From the NCBI GenBank assembly GCA_964230215.1, contig CAXRGQ010000006.1, forward strand, positions 1 to 64,000: a DNA stretch of 64,000 bases, written 5' to 3'. Shown here piece by piece: positions 1 through 5,898 of the stretch. The number at the start of each line of letters is the position of its first letter. Within the stretch, counting starts at the first letter, position 1. Source of the DNA: JAUILH01 sp964230215. Its GTDB lineage: Bacteria; Bacteroidota; Bacteroidia; Flavobacteriales_D; JAUILH01. The notes beneath the pieces were generated by a model. It was not told where the DNA came from, did not search any database, and saw nothing but the letters and a program-made list of their open reading frames with translations. The position numbers and the translations under genes were made by a program.

Positions 1-15
1 AAAAATAAAACGACA

Positions 16-142
16 TGCCAACAACGGGTAAATCGCATACCCCAAGCGTCTTCAGACGTATAATTAGAAACAGAAATTATATTTTGTATTTTTAGATAAA
101 CAAAACGTTTAGGGGCACGCGTTTTACCCTGCCCCGTTGTAG
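16..142 (+). repeat. attC-like site 1 (long, type A)
   Basis: This 127-bp site closes a cassette whose body lies left of the window. R'' is TGCCAAC (16-22) and R' is GTTGTAG (136-142). Inside, 26-43 (GGGTAAATCGCATACCCC) faces 112-129, pairing at 15 of 18 positions. Two of the three mismatches are A opposite C, which become T-G wobbles on the bottom strand, the strand that integrases use. The spacers are 3 bases (AAC) on the left and 6 (TGCCCC) on the right. A CGTCT/AGACG hairpin lies near 48-59. Confidence 0.8.
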
Positions 143-731
143 CACATTGGATGGCATGCATAGCGCAATAACACTTATATTGGTTTTATTTGGTTTTCAC
201 CTAGTCGCACAGGTTGAGGATACATCTGTGAGCATAGTTGAGGCGCCGGATTCAACAATTACTCTTTCAGACCCAGAAGTTATGGCTGTGTATTTAGGGA
301 ATGAATCGGATTTATTTGCAAAGCTCAATAATACGCTGAAATGGCCAATGAATAGTAATTGTATGTATTCAAAGGTAGTTTTTAGACTTCTGATTAAAGC
401 GGATAGTACAACACAGCTTGACTCAGTATTTATAAATGGTTCATTATGTAACGATCATGAAACATTGTCAGCTTATAAATTGCAATTGATTCAAGAATTC
501 AATGCAATAATTGATGACATAGGAAAATGGGCGCCTGCTCAAATACTAGGTGAAAACAAAGATTCATTCGTGTTTATTCCTGTGCATATACATCTCGAAT
601 AAATAAACGTGCAACAACAACACCTAAATTGCATAGCCCCACGCGTATCCACACGCATACTATGTAGCCGAAATTAATTTGTATTTTTAAACAAACTAAA
701 CGTTTGGGGCCACGCATTTTAGCTTGCCCCG
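137..731 (+). mobile_element. integron gene cassette 1
   Basis: The cassette runs from the TT after the cleavage G of attC 1 to the G of attC 2 R'. Its first bases (G)TTGTAGCAC are complementary at 9 of 10 positions to 609-618 at its own end, which is the closure expected for a circular cassette. It holds one ORF (156-602), whose stop is 10 bases from the R'' arm, leaving almost no spare DNA. Confidence 0.8.
156..602 (+). CDS. small exported protein with TonB C-terminal-like domain (cassette 1)
   Basis: This predicts a 148-residue protein. The ATG at 156 is preferred over the in-frame TTG at 147 because it directly opens a signal peptide (MHSAITLILVLFGFHLVAQ, then VED). The rest follows the layout of a TonB C-terminal domain: a KW-P motif after a short helix (LNNTLKWP), a strand of the form VVFRLLIKAD, a central SLCND loop, then a helix ending in IGKWAPA and a last strand VFIPVHIHLE. 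Such domains occur in many small Bacteroidota periplasmic proteins that are not energy transducers; the role here is unknown. It is the only gene of its cassette and has no visible promoter of its own, so transcription may come from upstream. The fold call is by eye and moderate in certainty. Confidence 0.6.
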   Translation: MHSAITLILVLFGFHLVAQVEDTSVSIVEAPDSTITLSDPEVMAVYLGNESDLFAKLNNTLKWPMNSNCMYSKVVFRLLIKADSTTQLDSVFINGSLCNDHETLSAYKLQLIQEFNAIIDDIGKWAPAQILGENKDSFVFIPVHIHLE

Positions 732-737
732 TTGTGT
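612..737 (+). repeat. attC-like site 2 (long, type B)
   Basis: This 126-bp site has R'' CAACAAC (612-618) and R' GTTGTGT (731-737). Its inner stem pairs 622-640 (ACCTAAATTGCATAGCCCC) with 706-724. Compared with type A sites, the base pairs at the start of the stem (GGG:CCC to ACC:GCT) and in its middle (C:G to T:A) have changed on both sides. The spacers AAC and TGCCCC are kept. Confidence 0.8.
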
Positions 738-1740
738 AACATAAAGCAGACGGAAGATAGCATGGGAACCTGGGGAACAGCAATTATGGATAATGACACA
801 TCATCTGATATTTACGCTGATTTCTTCGAATCCTATAACAGCGGTGAAACTCCTCAAAACATTGCTGATAACCTAATTAAAAAAAACAAAGCATTAATTC
901 ACAGTTCAGAAGAATGCAATAATTTCTGGTTCGCATTGGCACTGGCGCTATGGGAGACTAAAAGCTTAAATGAAGACCTATTTCATAAGGTTAAAACCAT
1001 TATCCAATCTGAACAAGATCTCAAGATTTGGGAAGCATTAGATGCTAGCCAAGCGGATATCAAGAAGCGCCAAAAAGTGCTTAATAAATTCTTAGAAAAA
1101 ATTAGCCAAGAAAAATCTAGAGTTAAGCCAAGAAAAAAGAAAAAAAGCAGAACTCCAGTATTTGAGAAAGGTACGTGTTTATCGTTCAAACTAAATTCTG
1201 GTTATTATGGTGGTGCAGTAGTTCTGGCGGCAGATAATTCGTCTGGGTATGGATACAATTTAATTATCTCTACCAACATAAATCAATCGCGGCAACCTAC
1301 TAAGACCGATTTTGAAAACGCAAAAGTAGACAAGCACGTATTTAAAATGATACGCAATAATGCTATAGTAGGCTGGTATCTACCCGATAGGTTTGCTAGT
1401 GACTACTCTGAAGATTTTACGGCTATTTGCACGATTAAAGTTGATAAAGAATTTACTGTTGATTCTGATGAGTTTAATGCTTTTTACGCAGGTGATTGGA
1501 ACCATATTTATGAATTCATGAACAACCCAGATTACAGGTTCCCAAGCGATACAGAATTAATACCTTTAACTTCTATAATTCATAATAAAAGTTGGTGGAA
1601 ATTCTGGTAAAAGTACGTTACACAACAACACCTAAATTGCATAGCCCCACTTGTCTCCACACGCATAATGTGTAGCCGTAAATTAATTTGTATTTTTAAA
1701 CAAACTAAACGATCGGGGCCACGCATTTTAGCTTGCCCCG
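732..1740 (+). mobile_element. integron gene cassette 2
   Basis: The cassette starts (G)TTGTGTAAC and its own R'' arm at 1617-1626 reads GTTACACAAC, a perfect 10-base complement. It contains one ORF (762-1610), whose stop lies 9 bases before the R'' arm. Confidence 0.82.
762..1610 (+). CDS. DUF4259-like protein with basic linker (cassette 2)
   Basis: This predicts a 282-residue protein without a signal peptide. The frame is open from a TTG at 732 inside attC 2, but the ATG at 762 opens a conserved-looking N-terminus, MGTWGTAIMDNDTSSDIY. This resembles the WGT-x-x-x-DND start of DUF4259-type proteins. Residues 1-115 look helical; residues about 123-137 are a lysine/arginine-rich linker (KPRKKKKSR). 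The C-terminal half is beta-rich with several aromatic residues and ends in SWWKFW. It may be cytoplasmic, perhaps nucleic-acid or partner binding through the basic linker, but this is inference. Function is unknown. It has no neighbour gene inside its cassette. Confidence 0.6.
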   Translation: MGTWGTAIMDNDTSSDIYADFFESYNSGETPQNIADNLIKKNKALIHSSEECNNFWFALALALWETKSLNEDLFHKVKTIIQSEQDLKIWEALDASQADIKKRQKVLNKFLEKISQEKSRVKPRKKKKSRTPVFEKGTCLSFKLNSGYYGGAVVLAADNSSGYGYNLIISTNINQSRQPTKTDFENAKVDKHVFKMIRNNAIVGWYLPDRFASDYSEDFTAICTIKVDKEFTVDSDEFNAFYAGDWNHIYEFMNNPDYRFPSDTELIPLTSIIHNKSWWKFW

Positions 1741-1746
1741 TTGTGT
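1620..1746 (+). repeat. attC-like site 3 (long, type B)
   Basis: This 127-bp site has R'' ACACAAC (1620-1626) and R' GTTGTGT (1740-1746). The stem ACCTAAATTGCATAGCCCC (1630-1648) pairs with GGGGCCACGCATTTTAGCT on the right. It is close to site 2 in sequence, including the central ATTAATTTGTATTTTTAAAC stretch. Confidence 0.8.
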
Positions 1747-2203
1747 TCAATGGTTTCTCTTCGGCCACTGCTGTGGTAAGTCATTCTCTGGTGGTATTTT
1801 GTAAGTACTTTCTTTGGTGGGGACCCGTGCAAAGCGTGATCGAAAGACGATCTGGAAATCAGATGGTATCAGATGTTTATAGACGCTGAGCATCTAAGAG
1901 CTTTGCAAAGGTAGGCCAAATAAAGTACTGTGTCAAACGTGGTATGACCCACTAATTATATATAATTAGTAACAAGTTATACACAGGGTACCAGAGTCGC
2001 TTGGCTTGACGCATATCATCCGTTGGTGTTGGATAAGATGCATAACGCTTTTGACTTACAGACGCAGAATTGATGGCAGAACAGTTCACCACTACGTGCA
2101 CTCTTTACGGCATGTTCGTTGATTGTATCACGAACATTGCGTAAATTGAGCACTGAACACAACAAGACCTAAACGGCATTAAAACGACCGTTTAGCTTAA
2201 GAG
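1741..2203 (+). mobile_element. integron gene cassette 3, no recognisable gene
   Basis: The start (G)TTGTGTTCAATG is complementary at 12 of 13 positions to the R'' arm at 2151-2163. The roughly 410-bp body holds no ORF above 60 codons apart from one that runs in from attC 3 and is not credible. It does contain two perfect short inverted repeats: CTAATTATATATAATTAG near 1951 and GTTCGT/ACGAAC near 2114-2135. It may encode an RNA, a regulatory element or a very short peptide; nothing visible decides. Confidence 0.7.
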
Positions 2204-2209
2204 TTGTAT
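2157..2209 (+). repeat. attC-like site 4 (short, 53 bp)
   Basis: R'' is ACACAAC (2157-2163) and R' is GTTGTAT (2203-2209). Between them CTAAACGG and CCGTTTAG form a perfect 8-bp stem around ATTAAAACGA. The site is less than half the length of the others and shares no central sequence with them, but it sits exactly where cassette 3 must end. Confidence 0.7.
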
Positions 2210-3131
2210 GTAATATGTCAATCGATCCTCCTTGAGCTATTCATCCTATATGGGTGAAATAGTAGAGTATCTGAAATAAGTTGTGTGGTTAAATAATTGT
2301 TTTTGCCATTTTCTGTAGGATAGTTCCATGATGACTTCACGTTAAACGAGCTATGAAAAAAACTTCTTCTAATTGGATTATTAAAATTTTGAGCATGAAT
2401 TACCAAATAAATTGAATCATCTCCAAAATATCTAGTTACATCCAAATCTTCAATAACGTTGTCCGTAGCGTAATACAATGAATCTTGACTCCAATACTGA
2501 TAGATAATTTTGCTAGAAGCTGTGCAATTTCTTAGAAACTCGCTAAAAGTAGTTCGCTCTATCAAGCTATCAGAGTAAACATCATACTCCAGTTCAACAC
2601 ATAAATTATTGGTTATACTGTCCAAATATTCATTGTATAAATTTCTGAAAGCAAAACTTAAACCATACTCATAGTAACCATTTTTAATCATATGGCTGTT
2701 ATAATATATACTATCAGGAATCGAGTCAACGCCAACTATGAAAAATATGGAGTCACCCTCCTGCCGTACTTCAGCGCCTTTAAGATTAATAAAAGGAACG
2801 GGAGTATTATAATCAGATTTAAAATGTTCAATCGTCATTGGTAGAGAATCAACCGCAACGATGACACTATCTTGTTTTTTCTCTTGTTTAGCTTCTATCG
2901 ATTTATTTGAATTAGAGTCAGTTTTATCTGAACATGAAGCTGTAATAGCAACAATGATAATGGCAAAGTAAATTCTCATAGCACAAAACTATTGATTTAT
3001 AAATTACTACATACAACAACGGTTAAATCGCATATGCCCAGGCGTCTCCAGACGTATAAGGAGTACTCAAAACAATAATACGTATATTAGATAAACTAAA
3101 CGTTGGGGCACACGCGTTTTACCCTGCCCCG
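2204..3131 (+). mobile_element. integron gene cassette 4, gene in reverse orientation
   Basis: The start (G)TTGTATGTA is a perfect 10-base complement of the R'' arm TACATACAAC at 3008-3017. The single ORF runs on the minus strand, opposite to the usual cassette direction. Confidence 0.8.
2218..2979 (-). CDS. lipoprotein of unknown function (cassette 4, antisense)
   Basis: This predicts a 253-residue lipoprotein. A short signal peptide (MRIYFAIIIVAITASC) ends in a lipobox with Cys16, followed by a low-complexity Ser/Lys/Glu linker to about residue 40 that would tether it to a membrane. The remaining domain is acidic and rich in Tyr, Asp and Ser, with no family that I recognise. The stop codon is 14 bases from the cassette start, so the gene fills the cassette in reverse. 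A TAGTTTTG on the minus strand at 2984-2991 fits the Bacteroidota -7 box. A TTG 22 bases further upstream lies inside attC 5, so the gene might carry its own promoter; the box is so near the ATG that the message would be almost leaderless. Confidence 0.75.
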   Translation of the reverse strand: MRIYFAIIIVAITASCSDKTDSNSNKSIEAKQEKKQDSVIVAVDSLPMTIEHFKSDYNTPVPFINLKGAEVRQEGDSIFFIVGVDSIPDSIYYNSHMIKNGYYEYGLSFAFRNLYNEYLDSITNNLCVELEYDVYSDSLIERTTFSEFLRNCTASSKIIYQYWSQDSLYYATDNVIEDLDVTRYFGDDSIYLVIHAQNFNNPIRRSFFHSSFNVKSSWNYPTENGKNNYLTTQLISDTLLFHPYRMNSSRRID

Positions 3132-3137
3132 TTAGCC
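3011..3137 (+). repeat. attC-like site 5 (long, type A)
   Basis: This 127-bp site has R'' ATACAAC (3011-3017) and R' GTTAGCC (3131-3137). The stem GGTTAAATCGCATATGCCC pairs with GGGCACACGCGTTTTACCC, with one extra mismatch (GGT opposite CCC) compared with site 8. The central part (AATAATACGTATATTAGATA) is shared with site 8. Confidence 0.8.
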
Positions 3138-3562
3138 CCAATATGTCAGTCCGCTCTTCGAAGAATCGCTCTTCGCTATTTTTTAGGTTTTATGCCAGTT
3201 CGCAATGCGGCCACAGGGTTAATTACTACTCATTGGCTACAGCATAGCCTGTTAGGCCAACCCACGACAATCAACCCGCCAAGACCGTGGATGACGTGGT
3301 ATCGCCATGTCCAGCCGCACAGCATAGTCCAAGATTGATTACCTGTTGCATTACCTGACGTGCAGTACTTAAAACAAAACCTAAAAAGGGTTGGCGTAAA
3401 AGCAGAGCCGATAAGGGCGCCAACATAGCTCAAACACACAGTGGCTAACACCACCTAAATCGCATACCCCACGCGTCTTCGCACGTATAATCAGAAATTG
3501 AGATTATATTTTGTAATTTTAGATAAACAAAACGTTGGGGGCACGCGTTTTAGCTTGGCCCG
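3132..3562 (+). mobile_element. integron gene cassette 5, non-coding, duplicate of cassette 6
   Basis: This 431-bp cassette starts TTAGCCCCAAT and has R'' GGCTAAC at 3443-3449. The body is almost the same as that of cassette 6, with about 18 substitutions in roughly 320 bp. A minus-strand 74-codon frame (3230-3454) is open in both copies, but it starts with GTG inside attC and most differences between the copies change the amino acid. I therefore treat it as non-coding. Confidence 0.72.
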
Positions 3563-3568
3563 TTAGCC
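3443..3568 (+). repeat. attC-like site 6 (long, A/B hybrid)
   Basis: This 126-bp site has R'' GGCTAAC (3443-3449) and R' GTTAGCC (3562-3568). The stem start is type B (ACCTAAA with TTTAGCT) while the middle is type A (TCGCAT with GCG). Both halves carry the matching version. Confidence 0.8.
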
Positions 3569-3996
3569 CCAATTTGTTGGTACGCTCTTCGAATAATCGC
3601 TCTTCGCTATTTTTCAGGTTTTATGCCAGTTCACAATGCGGCCACAGGGTTAATTACTACTCATTGGCTACAGCATAACCTGTTAGGCCAACCCACGACT
3701 TTCAACCCGCCATGACCGTGGATGACGTAGTATCGCCATGTCCAGCCGCACAGCATAGTCCAAGATTGATTACCTGTTGCATAACCTGACGTGCAGTACT
3801 TAAAACAAAACCTAAAAAGAGTTGGCGTAAAAGCAGAACCGTAGAAGGCGCCAACATAGCTCAAACACACAGTGGCTAACAACACCTAAATCGCATACCC
3901 CCTCGCGTCTTCAGACGTATAATCAGAAATTGAGATTATATTTTGTATTTTTAGATAAACAAAACGTTTGGGGGGCACGCGTTTTAGCTTGGCCCG
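3563..3996 (+). mobile_element. integron gene cassette 6, non-coding, duplicate of cassette 5
   Basis: This 434-bp cassette starts TTAGCCCCAAT and ends at attC 7, whose R'' is GGCTAAC. It is the second copy of the cassette 5 body. The corresponding minus-strand frame (3661-3885) again starts with GTG inside attC. Eight residues differ from the copy in cassette 5, against about one synonymous change, which argues against a protein. Confidence 0.72.
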
Positions 3997-4002
3997 TTAG
4001 GC
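3874..4002 (+). repeat. attC-like site 7 (long, A/B hybrid)
   Basis: This 129-bp site has R'' GGCTAAC (3874-3880) and R' GTTAGGC (3996-4002), a perfect GTTRRRY match. The stem ACCTAAATCGCATACCCCC pairs with GGGGGCACGCGTTTTAGCT. The right spacer is TGGCCC. Confidence 0.8.
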
Positions 4003-5343
4003 ACAATTAACAGATTCAAAATATGATTAGAGCGTTGTTCATTATACTATTTCTATGTTGGTGTCATATTGCAAACTCACAAGTAATTAGCTATGGTCTG
4101 CTATATGATAACTCAAACGTAACGCATCATTTGTCTTCAATAGATATGATATCAGACAATCTGAATATTATATACAATCCAAATAATGTTGGAATTATAG
4201 TTAATGAAACATCTGTGATAAACACAAGTAATAATCATTATCTCTTTGAAGGTAGAAGACCCGGAACAACCGAAGATCACTATTTCGCTATTGATATCAA
4301 CACAGGCCTAATGGATAGCGACACTCTTGCTCCTGATGATATTAGAATGTTACAGATCCATCCAACTACGAATATTGTCTATGGCCTATGGTTCAACAGT
4401 TCAACTGGCACACACCATCTTTGCTCTGTAGATATGTATACTGGGCAGAAAACGGTGATAGACAATTCAAATGATGTAGGAATTGTTACCGGAGGAACAG
4501 CTGTAATAAATCCGCTAACAAATACTTACGATTTTGAAGCAAGATATCCATCAAGTGGTGTTGATCGGTATTTTTCAATTGACCTCACTACTGGTAATCA
4601 TGTAAATGATACTATTGCGCCTGATGATATCAGAATGCTACAAATACACCCAACAACGAACATTGTGTATGGATTGTGGTATACAGGTAATCAACATCAT
4701 TTAGTATCGCTTGACATGTTAACAGGTCAAAAAACAGTTATTAATACCTCAAATAACATTGGAACTGTAACTTATCAGACTGCTATAATTGATCCCAATA
4801 TCAATTCATATTTATTCAAAGGGAATTATTCATCATCAACTGTCGATCGGTATTTTTCTCTTAATTTATCTTCAGGCAATATTATGAGTGATACATTGGC
4901 AACAGATGATATAAGGGCATTAAAATATTATGTTCCCACAACTGGTATCAATAATTCGGTATCAGAAATATCTTACTTCATTTCTCCGAATCCATGTAAT
5001 GAAAACTGTAAAATCGAAATTAATAATCTTAACGGATGCAATTATGAATTTAAAATGTATGACTGCTTAGGAAGGCAAGTACGATCTATTTCTAATATCG
5101 AAAATTATATAATTCAAATTAAGAGAGGTAATCTAACATCTGGTATATACTCATTCATGCTAGCAGGCTCCGATGGCAGTATCGGCTGGGGTAAACTGTT
5201 GATAAATGATTAAAGGTACTGTGCCTAACAACGGGTAAATCGCATATGCCCACGCGTCTCCAAACGAATAAGGGGTACTCAAAACAATAATACGTATATT
5301 AGATAAACTAAACGTTGGGGCACACGCGTTTTACCCTGCCCCG
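3997..5343 (+). mobile_element. integron gene cassette 7
   Basis: This is the largest cassette (1347 bp). The start (G)TTAGGCACA is a perfect 10-base complement of TGTGCCTAAC at 5220-5229. It holds one ORF (4023-5213), whose stop is 6 bases before the complementary arm. Confidence 0.82.
4023..5213 (+). CDS. T9SS-secreted repeat protein (cassette 7)
   Basis: This predicts a 396-residue exported protein. A signal peptide (MIRALFIILFLCWCHIANSQ) is followed by three repeats of about 83 residues. Each repeat contains a DDIR-(M)L core; two carry the identical string MLQIHPTTNIVYGLW and the third is degenerate. The spacing and the short aromatic strands suggest a partial beta-propeller or similar all-beta fold. 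Residues from about 320 form a type A C-terminal sorting domain: a SPNP-type start (FISPNPCNENC), a middle strand with YDCLGRQV, and a GIYSFML...GKLLI end. It should therefore cross the outer membrane by T9SS and become surface-bound or released. The ligand is unknown. Finding a T9SS cargo as the sole gene of an integron-type cassette is unusual. Confidence 0.85.
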   Translation: MIRALFIILFLCWCHIANSQVISYGLLYDNSNVTHHLSSIDMISDNLNIIYNPNNVGIIVNETSVINTSNNHYLFEGRRPGTTEDHYFAIDINTGLMDSDTLAPDDIRMLQIHPTTNIVYGLWFNSSTGTHHLCSVDMYTGQKTVIDNSNDVGIVTGGTAVINPLTNTYDFEARYPSSGVDRYFSIDLTTGNHVNDTIAPDDIRMLQIHPTTNIVYGLWYTGNQHHLVSLDMLTGQKTVINTSNNIGTVTYQTAIIDPNINSYLFKGNYSSSTVDRYFSLNLSSGNIMSDTLATDDIRALKYYVPTTGINNSVSEISYFISPNPCNENCKIEINNLNGCNYEFKMYDCLGRQVRSISNIENYIIQIKRGNLTSGIYSFMLAGSDGSIGWGKLLIND

Positions 5344-5349
5344 TTAGGC
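5223..5349 (+). repeat. attC-like site 8 (long, type A)
   Basis: This 127-bp site has R'' GCCTAAC (5223-5229) and R' GTTAGGC (5343-5349), both perfect core matches. After the AAC spacer, GGGTAAATCGCATATGCCC (5233-5251) pairs with GGGCACACGCGTTTTACCC at 16 of 19 positions. The right spacer is TGCCCC. Confidence 0.85.
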
Positions 5350-5864
5350 ATAATGTGGAAATGCATAGCTTGAAACATCTTGTTACTATGAAAGGTTTTC
5401 TTGTTTTCCTCTCAGTTGTGGTTTCAATCTGCGCCAATTCTCAAACAGAGCTTGAAGCGCTTAACGTGAAATCATTCACTGCTACTTTTAGAGGTCATAA
5501 TGGCGATGGTAAAATCGTATATGATTCTTTAAACCAGAAACAATCTTTTTCATATTACTGTAATCCCAATGAGTCTCCTATTCTATTTTATGTCTATAAA
5601 GAATATTATAAAAATGAAGTCGTGAAATATGACTCAATTCTTGACCTCTCAAGAGCTAAATATGGCAAGTTAACAGTTGTTAAGCGCAACCCAGCCGAAA
5701 AAAAGATATACAGTAAAAAGCTAAAAGCTAACCTGAATAAGCGCAGAACGGAAATACCAAAAAGAGAAGATTTGGTATGGTCTGGAAAAGTAATTTATTA
5801 TCAAGAAAGAGGAAAAACAGTTCAGACCGTAAAAGATGTTTCGCAATGAATCACTAAGCCTAAC
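5344..5864 (+). mobile_element. integron gene cassette 8, right end interrupted
   Basis: The start (G)TTAGGCATA is complementary at 9 of 10 positions to TAAGCCTAAC at 5855-5864. This fixes the R'' arm of its attC, but the rest of the site is not recognisable and an IS110-family element begins just after. The end given here is the end of R'', not the true cassette end. Confidence 0.7.
5388..5849 (+). CDS. small exported protein of unknown function (cassette 8)
   Basis: This predicts a 153-residue protein. The frame opens at a GTG (5355) and an ATG (5361), but the ATG at 5388 directly starts a signal peptide (MKGFLVFLSVVVSICANSQ, then TELEAL), so I prefer it. The mature part is about 130 residues, strongly basic toward the C-terminus (KKIYSKKLKANLNKRR), with several Tyr-rich strands. 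I recognise no family. The stop lies 8 bases before the R'' arm of the cassette's attC, a compact layout like its neighbours. Confidence 0.65.
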   Translation: MKGFLVFLSVVVSICANSQTELEALNVKSFTATFRGHNGDGKIVYDSLNQKQSFSYYCNPNESPILFYVYKEYYKNEVVKYDSILDLSRAKYGKLTVVKRNPAEKKIYSKKLKANLNKRRTEIPKREDLVWSGKVIYYQERGKTVQTVKDVSQ

Positions 5865-5898
5865 GATGAACTGAGTTAAATTCCAAGCAATCTTCAAG
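5858..5898 (+). repeat. partial attC-like site 9 at edge of the insertion sequence
   Basis: R'' GCCTAAC (5858-5864) is complementary to the start of cassette 8. The following GAACTGAGTTAAAT has only weak likeness to the GGTTAAATCG part of the other sites. No right half (stem, CCCC spacer, R') was found before the transposase gene or in the 350 bp beyond it. The site is either truncated, divergent or split by the IS element. Confidence 0.5.

Noticed and set aside
1668..1889. 73-codon plus-strand ORF across attC 3 and the start of cassette 3
   Set aside because: It starts inside the attC site and translates its arms. No start context or family; a chance frame.
3230..3454. 74-codon minus-strand ORF of cassette 5, also open in cassette 6 (3661-3885)
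   Set aside because: It starts with GTG inside the attC site, and differences between the two copies are almost all amino-acid changing. A real gene under selection would show the reverse.
1..5349. Repeats as a CRISPR array
   Set aside because: Repeat units are about 127 bp, spacing is 430-1350 bp and irregular, spacers contain genes, and no cas gene is present.
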